Of a stretch of 64,000 bases of DNA, positions 33,721 to 44,930 are shown in pieces. A program made the position numbers and the translations under genes. Position 1 is the first letter of the stretch. The number at the start of each line of letters is the position of its first letter. Source of the stretch: Brassica napus (taxonomy: Eukaryota > Streptophyta > Magnoliopsida > Brassicales > Brassicaceae); assembly GCF_020379485.1 (NCBI RefSeq), contig NC_063439.1, positions 12,316,466 through 12,380,465 of the forward strand. The letters run 5' to 3'. Below the pieces are notes generated by a model that saw nothing but the letters and a program-made list of their open reading frames with translations, was not told the origin of the DNA and searched no databases.

Positions 33721-35359
33721 TTCTCACTCTTCCTCTCAAATGTTTGTAACAAAAATGTAATGTTCCTTGCTCTAACATATATATAATGCATGTCTTCCCA
33801 GGAAGTCTCCTTGCATGTATCCTCTTTCATGATATATCTGAGTGTTTTGGTAAGTTTACATATCTATTTTTTCTACATTTGGTAATTTTTTGTTGCTTAA
33901 AGATTTTACCTTTTTTTCCAAACTATGTTTTGAATCTTTCATTTAGTTTCAGATTTGGAACTGTAAAAGTGGAGAAGCTGTCTGAGCTGGAAGAAGAGGT
34001 CTCAGAGGTTTCTGAGGAAGTCTTATAGGTTGAAGCTGATGGTGGAGTCAAAACAGATAGATCTAAGCGTTTTTTGTAAGTTTCCATGTCTAAATTTTCT
34101 TCATCTTGTAACCAACTTGTTGATTAAAACTCTTACCTTTTTGAGTGTGCTGAAGCTGATGTAACTCGGGTTTTTGAAGACTTCATCCAAATTCTAGGAA
34201 GCCTTCTGAATGTCTTCCACGAATTAGGAGGACTTCAAAAGACTTTTTGGAATACTTTGGAAGACTTCACGGAAGTCTTCCAGGAAGTTTTCAAAACATG
34301 AAACCCAAACATGAAGGACTATCACAAGGATGATATCAAATGGAGTCCAAGCTTATATATGCGGAGGAATGATCTCTAACTCTATGTGTAATATTTTTGT
34401 TTATGGTGCGTTTTGTGATTTGTATGTGTACTCTTTTAGTTGTGGATTCTCTTGTAAATTTGAAAAGATGTTTTATAATGTTTCTACCTAATCTGAGAAT
34501 TCTTATTATTTCATGAATATTAGTCAATATTGGGGCTCGTGAATGAAAATTCATAACTTAATTGAGGATAATTATGAGGCTACCAACATTCATGTTTAAT
34601 AATGTTTCTACCTAATCTAAGAATTCTTATTAAGAGGTCTGCAGGGAGAAGACTTCTGGAAAAGTATTTTTCGTCAGTTTTTGTATTTTGAAGAGTGTTA
34701 AGTAACTTCAAGATATATATATTTTTTTAATTTTAAAAGGTTCAAGTAACTTTAAGAATATCAAATCATGTGGTTTAATGTGTCTTCTTAGATCATAAGA
34801 TATATTTTTCAACTTTCATTATATTTAACTAGTAACTTCAAACTCTTATATCTATCCATATCTAGTGTTTTAAACTATTGTTATGTTTTTTAAGTTTTGA
34901 AACTTATATTATTTTTTTATGAACTTATTTTTATGTTTGTTATGTTGAACTTGTGTCAAATGTTTTATTATTATAAGTCTCCCTTTTAATTGCACAACAA
35001 TAATCTTGACAAAAGATTTACAATAAAGACAATAGTTTATGATTATGAGAACTTGAATGAATGAACTAAGTATTAAACAAAGATTTTTTAATAGATTGGA
35101 GACAAAGATATATATTATTTAAAATATTATATAAGTTATCAAAACAAGAGTTTCCTAACCATAAGAGAGAATTAAAAAAAAATTGTGAAATTTTACTGCG
35201 AATTAGAAGACTTCTCTAAAAAAACATACATATCCAAAAACATGCATATCTGGAGAAGTCATTTGAAGATTTTAGCTAATGAAGTCCTGAGTCCGATTCA
35301 GATTTAAAAACACATGCATATCCAAAAACGTTAAAATGACTTCAAAACAAAGTTCAGCT
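33721..35359. other. Interior of the inverted-repeat element
   Basis: No convincing gene. It contains GAAGTCTTC/GAAGACTTC-rich sequence (33580-33680, 34165-34300) and a segment (34345-34470) resembling 1-120. The 80-codon frame at 33786-34028 ends in acidic SELEEEVSEVSEEV and may be a degenerate exon of an unrecognised gene. Confidence 0.45.
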
Positions 35360-35775
35360 AAGGTTGGCTCAGCACTTTAGAAGGATTTGATGGGCTGATG
35401 GGGGCGAGGAATGTTCGGGCTAGTTTCTCTCCTCTTCATACGGAGGTGGAAGCGCTACTCTGGACAATAGAATGTATGAAAAACTTACGTCAATTTCAGG
35501 TTACGTTTGCAACGGATTGTTCTCAATTGGTGAAGATGGTTTCGGAACCAGAAGAATATCTAACTTTTGCAAGTTATTTGGAAGATATTAAGATCCTGAA
35601 AGAAAGTTTTCTCTGATCAGAGATCATCTATGTACCAAAGACGCAAAATTCAAAAGCGGATAGCCTAGCACGCAGTGTCAGGAAGCAACCATTTTTCGTC
35701 GTTCACATGGATCAATATCTCCCGGTTTGGTTCACAGAGTCAGTATGAGTTTATATAAGTTGATGGAAAAAAAAA
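35360..35775 (+). pseudogene. LINE 3' fragment with RNase H-like domain, plus strand
   Basis: Reads GWLSTLEGFDGLMGARNVRA, EALLWTIECMKNLRQFQVTF, ATDCSQLVKMVSEPEEYL, FASYLEDIKILKESF, then after a stop VPKTQNSKADSLARSVRKQP and FVVHMDQYLPVWFTES, followed by an A run (35766-35775). Same LINE family as 6043-6480 and 32836-33430 but better preserved. 5'-truncated. Confidence 0.82.
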
Positions 35776-35915
35776 GACTTCAAAACAAAGAAAAAGTTCA
35801 AAATATTTTTTATGCTTTAATAATAAATAAATAATCACTTTATGTTGAGTCTATAAATATTTTGAATCTGACATATGAAACACACAAGAATATATATCCA
35901 AATTTATAGATCTAC

Positions 35916-37104
35916 TGTGGGAACCAAAATTTGAACTGTCGATTTCCGTTTAAATAAGGAAAGTTAGTAAACCCTAATTTTCCTGAGGTCCCGGATATCT
36001 GCAAACCACACACCAAGCAATCAGAACATGAAATAAAGATGAGAAAAATAAGAAATCGAAAAGAGAGCAAAATAGATCTTATTCTGAATTCGCGTTTGAG
36101 CGTTACAACAAGGTAAGAGCCTGGGCTACGAGAGCTGTCGGCGAGATTCCTAGTTCTAAAACCCTAAGACTGCAAGACCTAATTGAGTTGCAGCTCGAAT
36201 AGCGAAAAGGGAAAGTTGCCTAAAATTGCTCTAAGTGCTAAGTTTGCTCTGAAAAAGTTCTCCTTTGTGTCTCTCGCATAGGACTCCTTATGTACTCCTC
36301 CAAGGTCGGTTTTACCTTTTCCCTTCCTGCCCTTAAGCCGTCTTAAGTGAAAAATGGAGATATTCTATTTTTTTCGATCTTCATGTTTATCCGCGTAAAC
36401 TAAACATTTTTTCTGCGGAAACTTATCTTTATATTTGTTTTTATAAAATAAAAACATAAACCGCCGTAGTATCTACGAGCTCATTCATAAAGAATCATAA
36501 CTGGGCTTGTAGTCGCGTTTTAGACTTCGTTGGGCTGTCTTTCGACATGAAACGTTTGTTACGATTTTTTTTCCGACAAAAACAAGTTCTCGCGGTTTTT
36601 ATCGTAAAGTTTCAACGGTAACTTTGATCGGAATGATGTAAGAAATGATACGGCTGCGGTACATAGGAGCTAGCATTGAGGAACAGACGAGAATGCATGG
36701 ATTTGAGTCGTATCCGTTGATCGATGTCCGAGACAGTTCGGTCGCTATGTAGCGACCTGGTCCGCGCTGGATCGGTCGCTACGTAGCAAACGAACGAAAG
36801 GTTTGGTCGGTCGCTACGTAGCGACCGACCAAGTGGCTTGGTTGGTCTCTACCTAGCGACCGGCTCGTTCGCGGACATGTTGCTACGTGGCGACCTTGTT
36901 TGGATCCTTTTTTGACGTTTTATGAATGTGTTCTTGGACTATGGGTCTTTAGTTTTGATGAATCATCCGAGATTAGTGCAAGATTTCACCGCAAAGTTTT
37001 TCGTAAAGATTTCTTTATGAAGATTACTTTTCGTAAAAACGTTCATGCTGATTTTTACGGATATTTGGATGTTAGCTTCGTCGTGTCCGTTTTTGACCCC
37101 AACA
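35916..37104 (+). mobile_element. Solo LTR, second copy, with expanded palindrome array
   Basis: 1189 bp, TGTGGGAACC to GACCCCAACA, flanked by a perfect 5-bp TSD TCTAC (35911-35915 and 37105-37109). Same family as 11485-12512, longer mainly because of more palindrome repeats. The 71-codon frame at 36900-37115 is not recognised and lies mostly within the LTR. Confidence 0.93.
36740..36895 (+). repeat. Palindromic minisatellite within the solo LTR
   Basis: Five exact or near copies of the 18-bp palindrome GGTCGCTACGTAGCGACC at 36740, 36774, 36809, 36844 and 36878, spaced 34-35 bases. The sister LTR has two (12305, 12339), also 34 apart. The even period suggests unit-by-unit amplification. Confidence 0.9.
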
Positions 37105-37369
37105 TCTACCTTTAAAGGAGTGGAAGATGAGAACCATGGAAAATTTGCAAAAGCAAGATAAATTAGTGATAAGAAACATGAGATAAAATATGAAAAATTG
37201 ATATAAAGTTTGGTGTTTTCAAATTCAAAGAAATCAGAGAGAGGTTGGAATTTTTAGAGTTAGAAACATTATATTTTTATTGCATGCATTTTAGAGGAAG
37301 ATAGATAATGTATAAAAGAATTTATATAAGGACAGAAAATTTCCATTTACGTTAAATATTTTCTGTTCG

Positions 37370-38088
37370 AAAGACTACTTGGAAGTCTTCTAATATAAAT
37401 GCATTAGAAGACTTCTTAGGAAGTTTTCTAAACTCTAAATTTAGTATTCATCCTAGAAGGTTTACCAAAAATTCTTTCAATGCATCATATGTTAGAAGAC
37501 TTCCCAAGAAATTTTATAAACTATAAAATCAAATAACTAACTAAATAGCAACAAACATTTCAAGATCAACTTATAAAGTGTTTAATACATGCAAAACTAA
37601 ACACATAAATGTCAAATTTAATTTTCTTTAAAAATTAAGATTCTAATTAAAATATAATCCTAAAACACCAATGATACTACAACATATATTATCAAACCCT
37701 AAACCAAGGACATTCATAACTTACAACCTATATTTACTCATTTATATTGAAAAACATTTAATTTTGGTATATTTAAATTTATATCATTTGGAATTGTTTA
37801 TAATTACATGATTTCACTTTATTTTCCATCAAAACATTTTTTATAATTTTATAAATTATTTTAAGACTAAATACATAAGAAGACTCTTAGAGAATTCTTC
37901 TCATAGAAAACTTCACTAACCTCAAAAGATTTCACATGTTATAATTGTAAAAGTGATTACAGGTCTTTTGTTTAGTCATAAAAAAATTGTTGTAATTTCA
38001 CTATACTTTTAAGTTATTTTTGTATTTGATTGCATTTAAGATATACTTGCGTTTAAAATTAAGTTTTAAGTCATTTTCGGCAAACTCC
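37370..38088 (-). repeat. Right inverted arm
   Basis: Uninterrupted partner of the left arm. Contains GAAGTCTTCTAA and GAAGACTTC motifs near 37388-37420, also common in the element's interior. Confidence 0.75.
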
Positions 38089-39279
38089 ATTATATTCACA
38101 GTCCAAACTAACAAAATTTTTTTGTTTTTGGCTGTACCAGCATTAATTTTTCCAAATTTGATTCCGTTGCTTAAGGAAGGCTGTAACATATTTAATTATT
38201 TATTTTATTTTCCTTCTTTTTGGAATAACTTTTATAACTATTTACACTTTACGATGTGTGTGTATAATTATATTATCTGTTATAGAAAATATTGAAATTA
38301 TTATACATAAATTTAAAAATTAAAATATATGGATATAATATATAAGTTACATTTTCTTCTATTAATACATCATATACTATAGTAATAATATCATACTGTT
38401 AAAAAAAGTATAATTAATGTTAAATTATATATTTTATTTTCTACTAAATTTTACTTTTACCAAATAAATAACTAGATGACCATCGATATATTAATTTTAA
38501 AATAGCAAAATATAAAATTTTAGAGTTATTAAAATACTTTGACACATCAAGTTTTATAGTAAAAAATTTTATATACAGCTCAACAAAATTATTTTACCCG
38601 GACCCGAAGACCCGACCCGGAACCCACCCAAAAAATTCGGACCCGATCCGAAACTGACTCATTGTTTTTACCCTATTAGGTCTTGCTGTGAAGGATCTGC
38701 GGGTCTTGAACCCGATCCGACCCGAACCCAAGACCCGAGTGGGGCACTAGAAAATCCAAAACTTCTAGTATATATTAGGTATATATGGATGTTTTAGTTT
38801 ATTTTTGGTATTATTGGTATTTTTTAAAGTTTCAAATTTTAGTTTTTGGATGTGGTTTTGGGTTTCGGATAAAAATTTTGATTTTCAAAAATATAATTGG
38901 AATAATCAGATAAAATTTCAGATATTTTTCATGTCCTTGGATCAGATTTTAAATAAAATTTCTCATATTTTTTTATTATTTTAATATTTTCAGATATTTT
39001 CTATGTGTTTTAGGTATTTTTTGGGTTGGACCGATATGACCCAAACCAAACCCGATCTGTAACCGAACCGAATCCGAAATCGACAAACTCTAATTACCAT
39101 ATTGGGTCAAACTATCTAAGACCCGATCCGGACCCGAGAAGACCCGAACTGATCCTGTACCGAAAATTTCAAATTACTCTATCGGGTCCTAAACTCTTAG
39201 ACCCAAAGGACCCGGATCTGCAATGATTCAACCCGACCCGACCCGAGGACCCGAATGCCCATGCCTATACTATAGTGGA
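38089..39279. other. AT-rich spacer and GACCCG-rich dispersed repeat
   Basis: No gene. 38590-38750 and 39100-39260 are rich in GACCCGACCCG-type words and flank an AT-rich middle, so this may be one diverged non-coding element of ~670 bp. The open frame at 39026-39226 is made of such repeats. Confidence 0.5.
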
Positions 39280-39745
39280 GCTTGGCATAACTAACTTAGT
39301 AGTACTCAGTATAACTCATTATAACTCGGTATAACTAGCTCAATACTCCCTCCGTTTTTTAATATAAGTCGTTTTACAGCTATGCACGTAGATTAAGAAA
39401 ACCATTAATTTCTTATATTTTCTAAACAAAAACATCATTAATTATTTACCTAACCACAATTCAACCAATAGAAAAATATAAGATATATTACCATTGGTCA
39501 TACAACATTAATTATTAATAAATTTTACATAGAAAACCGAAAACGACATATAATTTGGCACAAAAAAATTTCTCTAAAACGACTTATAATAAAAAACGGA
39601 GGGAGTATTACTCAGTACGCAGTATAACTCAGTATTAACTCAGTAAAACTCAATGTAACCAATATAACTCAGTAAAAATCAGTATAGCTTACTCAGTAAT
39701 ACTGAGTATAAGGAAGTATAATTCAGTACAACTAAGTAAAACTAT
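39280..39745 (+). repeat. TATAACTCAGTA-type minisatellite, split by a MITE
   Basis: Degenerate 10-12-bp repeats (ACTCAGTATAACTCA and variants) at 39280-39340 and 39608-39745. The Stowaway element at 39345-39605 interrupts the array. Confidence 0.8.
39345..39605. mobile_element. Stowaway MITE (Tc1/mariner type)
   Basis: 261 bp with terminal inverted repeats CTCCCTCCGTTTTTTAATAT and its complement ending AAAACGGAGGGAG, flanked by TA (39343-39344, 39606-39607). This is the classic Stowaway signature. Non-coding. Confidence 0.95.
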
Positions 39746-39942
39746 GTCTATATAAAAATCCAAAATTTTGAAATTTTGAATTTTTAAAATTTTGGTTTTA
39801 CTGAATTTAGAAACTATTTTTAAATAAAATAATTTTAAAAAATACAAATGGATAAAATCGAATATTCATATTTATGAAGGGGGAGGACAGGCGATTAGAG
39901 AGGGTCATAGGCAATTGTCTTATTGAGATGTGAGTACAGCAA

Positions 39943-40115
39943 AGATGATGGTTTGTGGTCTAGTGGTAAGCGAATTCTATTGTTTTAAGCACTCTAATTT
40001 TGAAGTAATCTCACGATACTAATTATGTGTGGTCACGCGGACATGAGATTATAGTTCATGTCTCAGTTAAATACTTAAAGAGAAGGTTTATTTGTGGACT
40101 CCATTTTCTTTTGAA
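39943..40115 (+). mobile_element. Possible tRNA-derived SINE
   Basis: TGGTCTAGTGGTAAGC at 39956-39971 resembles a pol III A box. A B box is only weakly recognisable (GTTCATGTCTC near 40055-40065) and neither poly-A nor TSD is clear. The sequence just upstream (39880-39940) is shared with 57725-57775. Confidence 0.4.
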
Positions 40116-40925
40116 AATTAGTCAATTTTTTTTATGGATTCTCGATACTTCCAGATTAATTAAAAAAATATAAAAATAAAAAAAATTTCATGGATGCAAG
40201 TACAGAGCTGGCACGAAAAAAGAGACGTATAAGAGATGTAATATTGATTTGGAGTGTGATTGTATAGTACTAGTATTTTTTTTTCTCAATTACGGTGATA
40301 TATTTATTCCTCATTTCCTTCAATTAATTTACTCTCAGTTCCTTGATCATTTCAGATGTGTTGAGTGATGAGGCTCAGAGTCAGAGGCCCATACATCTCC
40401 CAAGTCATCAAGAGACAAAAGAAGGAAAAGAAGTCTAATCTGTACGGTATTATAAAATAAGTGTATAAGTCAAACTAATTATCAATCAGGCGTCACCCAC
40501 TTTTTTGGCTGAACAACCCCACGTTGATAATTACGTGAAGCTTGCCGTCCTTTTAGCGGCGCACAAATTCTCTTTGAATATTTGTAGGACTTTTTTTTTG
40601 CCCTAAACTTTTTCTTTTAATATATATGTAAGTATGTAACCCATATTTGGTTTTCAGAACTAGATCGGGAGCAGAGCTGGGTAATTGAGTTTTTTCCTCC
40701 TCTCTAATGTTTGAACACTAAAAAAAAATATTTTGGATGGCCATAAAGTATGTCCGTTGGGCTATGAAATTAAACCGAGTTGTATCCTCTTAAGATATGC
40801 ATAGAAGTGTTTACACAATTATGGATGACTGGTATGAACCTAGTTTGACATTGACGATTGAACCTAGTTTCTCTTTGACCCAAAAAAAACTAGCATCAAG
40901 AATTTACTTTAGATAGCCATTGGAC
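40116..40925. other. Non-coding spacer
   Basis: AT-rich sequence with no ORF, RNA gene or clear repeat boundary. 40915-40925 (AGCCATTGGAC) is the left target-site duplication of the next SINE. Confidence 0.5.
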
Positions 40926-41219
40926 TGTGGAAGCCTTTTTATTCCACTAGTTTGAGTGAGGGTTCATCAATTCTTCTACATCAACAGGTTTTGGTTTCAA
41001 TTTTCAGAAAAAATGATTTATTAAACAATTATGCAGAATACGGAGGAAAAACTTACAAGGGATCTTCAACAAGATGCAAGACGTGGATCTTCATAGGACG
41101 ACTCAACTGATGCAGTTAGACGTAGATCCTCATAAGACAGGTAGTATTATTTGTTGTCGAATCGTCTATATAATCTTTCTAATAATTGTAATATCATAAT
41201 AAATCAGCGTTAAAAAAAA
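40926..41219 (+). mobile_element. SINE, same family as 19078-19383
   Basis: Begins TGTGGAAGCC like the 5' end of the first SINE, shares TTTATTAAACAATTATGCAG and the 3' body through AATAAATCAGCGTT, and ends in nine A. Flanks AGCCATTGGAC (40915-40925) and AGTTATTGGAC (41220-41230) agree at 9 of 11. The B-box region is more decayed here. Confidence 0.8.
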
Positions 41220-41404
41220 AGTTATTGGACAAAAAATGGTCAGTTTCCTAATGTTAATTATTTATAAAAAAATTCAAAATATTTTTTCCTTTATTTGTGT
41301 TAAAAGGAAAGAAAAGTCTTTCTAAAAAACTGTTTCGAAGATTTTTATAAAATATTTTAAAATTAGCAAAACTGGTGAACAATGAAGCTGTGAGCCTGCA
41401 TATC

Positions 41405-41700
41405 TTTTTTTTTTGATAAACCCTATCGACTGATCAGGTCGGTCCCGAGAGAAACTCACTTTGTGCTACAAAGTGGACTAGTATCACACTGTCTGACCCG
41501 AGTTTGGAATACCTTCCGACTAATGCTAGGAGCTGGACCGATCATCTGTTACGATCCACCATGTAAACCATTTGGGAAGAAATCCAAACACGGATTAGCC
41601 AAGTAACGATAATTTAGTTCTCAGGGGGAATCGAACCTAAGACTGATGTAGGTACACACCAAGTCCCAAGAGATTGTCAATAAACTACCAGCACATGGTT
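41405..41700 (-). mobile_element. tRNA-derived SINE, different family
   Basis: On the minus strand: start AACCATGTGCTGGTAG with an A-box-like motif, perfect B box GGTTCGATTCC (41637-41627), and a poly-A tail (ten T at 41405-41414). Flanks GAGCCTGCATATC and GAGCCTATACATT look like a diverged TSD. Confidence 0.8.
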
Positions 41701-41988
41701 GAGCCTATACATTCTAAATTGCTCTGTTTAACTCATTGATAAAATATGACTCTCATATATGTGAAAACTATGTGTTTTGCATGTACATGCGAACACAATA
41801 ATTTTACAAATATTAGTAAATGGATACATTATCAATTTAAGGACCTGTGAGTGTGTAGGTTAAAAATATTTAGTAAAATTAAATTTTTGTTTATGATAAC
41901 CTTCCATCATTACATAAATATTTTAATTGCCTAAAATAAATTTAGAAATATTCATAAATTTAAAATATTTAATAATAAATTAAAGAAC

Positions 41989-42168
41989 TTTTTTTTTGAT
42001 AACTGTGGTGTGATCCAAAGACTTGCTAGGCCAAATGACTAATCAATATGAGGCACGCAGAATCCAGATTTTTTTACCACTTAAGACGTCCCGCGTGACC
42101 AGGCTCGAACCCAGATGGCGGTACTCTTAGATGTGAACCTTTTACCACAAGAGCTGGAGGCTTGGGTT
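41989..42168 (-). mobile_element. tRNA-derived SINE, short
   Basis: Minus strand: AACCCAAGCCTCCAGCTCTT, an A-box-like AGCTCTTGTGGTAAAAGG, B box GGTTCGAGCCT (42111-42101), and a tail of nine A (41989-41997). TSD weak. Confidence 0.72.
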
Positions 42169-42859
42169 AAGATTAAATTTTTGTATATAATATTTTTTAG
42201 CGTAATTGAAATACTTTTAATTGGGTAAAATAAATTTGGAAACACTTATATATATAACATCAATTCCTTCCATATGTAATATTTAAAGCAAATCAAACCC
42301 CAAACTAAATGAGTATATTATTATAATATAAGTACCATATAAGCATGTGGTAGTTTTTTTGAAACTCAAAAGTTTAAATAAAGTTTAAGAGTATACATGA
42401 CATAATAAATTTTAACATGAATATTTAGGTGTGTCATGAGTAAACACAAATATCCTGATCTATAATATTCGAATATACGGAAAAGAGGAAACTGAAACAA
42501 TGCAGGTTTATCCTGAGTTTTAATAAATTGGGAATATAAATTTGTAAAATAAACCATTAGGATATCATATCTAACGATAAGACATATTTCACATCAACAC
42601 AGAGCAAAGCTATGCGCATATACATTTTTTTCTTAAAAACACGTTTTTACATATATTTTTGATTAAATATTTATGAATAGCTAATAAATAAATATAATAA
42701 ATAATTACTGATATAAACGATATTAACTTTGTGAACTCGAATGCGAAAAATCACTTCGCAAATAATAGTAGAGATATGTATAAGTGTATGATAATTTGTG
42801 ATAATTTCAAATGACAATGTCTCAATATTTCATGTTAGAGATCTCATGGAGAGGAGGAG
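42169..42859. other. AT-rich spacer
   Basis: No gene or repeat with clear ends. It precedes the copia 5' LTR; the purine run just before 42860 resembles a polypurine tract. Confidence 0.5.
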
Positions 42860-43016
42860 TATTTGAATAACTACTACAATATATACAATAACTCCTATTT
42901 GGTTAGGATAATGATAGAATAAGCTTCTACTCTTTATTGTCTTAGGAGATTTACTTGTACAAATACCATGCTATTGCTATGATAATAAGATAACACATTG
43001 TATTCTGAAAGATAAC
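42860..43016 (+). repeat. copia 5' LTR
   Basis: ~157 bp, starting TATTTGAATAACTACTAC, just upstream of TGGTATCAGATCATAAGAAC. Confidence 0.8.
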
Positions 43017-43084
43017 TGGTATCAGATCATAAGAACCTGGACCTTGAAATCTGATCCTAGTTTTTTATTTTAAATCATAGCAAT

Positions 43085-44090
43085 ATGGCTGAAAACTCGG
43101 CATCCTCAAGTTCGAGTGCCATCATCGAATTATCTTCATCACTCTACTATCTTCATCCTTCCGACAATCCTGGAGCTCTCATCTCATCCGTTTTATTTCG
43201 TGGAGACGACTATACGAAATGAGCAACAGAGTTATCAAACTCAATTCAAACAAAACAAAAGCTTGAATTTATTAAAGGAACTATACCTAAACCTACTGCT
43301 GAACCCGATCTATCTAGATGGATGGCTACCAATTCGATACTAGTTAGATGGATACGCATATCTATCGACCCAAAGTAAGATCATCGGTGTCGTTCGTTCC
43401 ATAAGCAAATAAACTTTGGGAGAAGTTACAGCGGTGATTCTCAGTTAAAAACGGTGTACATGTATATCAAATCCGAGACGCTATAGCGAAGTGCCAGCAA
43501 AACCGACAAATTGTCATAGATTACTATGGACACCTTACAAAGCTCTTGGATGAACTTGGTAATTTTAAGACAACTTGGTATTTTACGTCTGAAGTATCAA
43601 CAAATATGAAAAAGAACATGAGGAAATCCAAGAATTCATAAATTTCTTTTCGGCCTGGACGAGTCTCGCTTCTGTAATATTAAGTCACAAATCATTGGTA
43701 CCGCTTACCTGACATTAATAATGTTTACTCAAGAGTTACAGGAGAAAAGCAACATAATAACACCATACACGGTTCAACTTAAACCAGAAGTCATCGGTTT
43801 CTCAGCACCCACTGATACACCATAGAATGATACTCTACAAGTAGCTGCTGTACGGGGACGTCGTGTACCCACTGCTCTTGGGGAAGTCATGATGTCACGA
43901 GTGTTTCTTGGTACAAGGGTATCTTGAATGGTGGAATGAACAAAAGCAAAATACAAAATAAGGAGGCTCCTCTTACAGCTCTGCTCAATGGGGATGAGGA
44001 GGTCGGTTTTCAAATTCAAGTAGTTGTGGTCGGTCAAATTTAACATGATTTATATCTAAAAATTCTATATCTTCGGCTCTTCCTATCAAA
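43085..44090 (+). pseudogene. copia gag
   Basis: Starts MAENSASSSSSAIIELSSS, then SLYYLHPSDNPGALISSVLF and a stop after GDDYTK, continuing ATELSNSIQTKQKLEFIKGT, RDAIAKCQQNRQIVIDYYG and HLTKLLDELGNFKTTW. This is the DUF4219/gag_2 arrangement of copia gag (YYLHPSDNPGALISS is its hallmark). Stops and frame changes accumulate after ~43600, and the zinc knuckle is not intact. Confidence 0.85.
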
Positions 44091-44930
44091 AATGACCAAG
44101 TAGCTCAAATTATCCATCTACTTCAAAACTCTCGTTCTAACATCTTTCAGAGAAATTGTCCGATAAAACAAACTTTTTCTGATGTAATCATTGATACAGG
44201 TGCATCACACTATATGACAGGAGACTTGTCACTCTATAAGTTAAGTGACCTACATTCTTCCTTTCTCGGTCAAATTTCCCAATGGCCGTCATTCTGAAGC
44301 TTTAAAAAGGGTCAAATTGATCCTAAGCAGAGATTACTACTTCACATATGTGCTACACGTTCCTGATTTTAACTGCACAATTATCTCAGTTTGACGCTTA
44401 CTTAAACAAACATGATGTATATCTATATTCACTGATACTCTATGTGTATTTCAAGACCGTTTTACAAAGACCCTTGTTGAAACGGGTGAAGAATGCGAGG
44501 GGGTTTATTACTTTATGGGAGTCAAGGCTGCAAGTGTTCATCGATCAGTTTGTAAGAATGCATCTACATCTAAACTTTAATAAGATGCGCTGCAGCTTAT
44601 GATAAGCTTAGAGTTTTTGGCTGTCTTTGCTATGCTCACAGGAAATCTTGAGATAAAGATAGGATTGGCGATAGAAGTCGAAGATGTATTCGTCGGCTAT
44701 CATTACTGGAAAAAGTCAGGGGCCTTTATGATCTGGAGACAAGAGTTCTTTACAAGTAGAGAAGTTGTGTTTTCAGAATCTAAATTTATGGGGGTTGACT
44801 CTTAAGATTATGTCACCCTGCCCTTGAATCACTATGATATTATGGTTGATGACTGGTTACTTCCCGGTCTTGAATCAAGGGGGAGCACGGTCATTCCGTC
44901 ATGAAATCCTTCAACAAATAAATTACCTGC
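44091..44930 (+). pseudogene. copia protease and integrase remnant, core deleted
   Basis: DVIIDTGASHYMTGDLSLYK (44177-44236) keeps the DTGA protease active site. A frame-broken stretch (YVLHVPDFNCTIISV) leads towards pre-integrase. The integrase DDE core is missing. The C-terminal part AYDKLRVFGCLCYAHRKS in broken frames, then VFVGYHYWKKSGAFMIW and EFFTSREVVFSESKF (44610-44790), is recognisable. Confidence 0.78.

Larger units (their letters stand above)
32386..38088. mobile_element. Large inverted-repeat DNA element (MULE-like), heavily nested
   Basis: The left end GGAAATTGCCAAAAATGACT and right end (reverse complement GGAGTTTGCCGAAAATGACT) are inverted copies. Homology continues for ~700 bases inward on each side once the LINE insertion in the left arm is removed. 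GGAAATTGCC-type termini recall Arabidopsis VANDAL/MULE elements. No transposase survives. The interior holds GAAGTCTTC-rich sequence, two LINE tails and a solo LTR. No convincing target-site duplication (GTTAGAAGG against ATTATATTC), so the element is old or an end is misjudged. Confidence 0.65.

Noticed and set aside
39026..39226. 66-codon frame rich in DPNQTR/DPDPRRP
   Set aside because: Composed of GACCCG-type repeats; no evidence of coding constraint.
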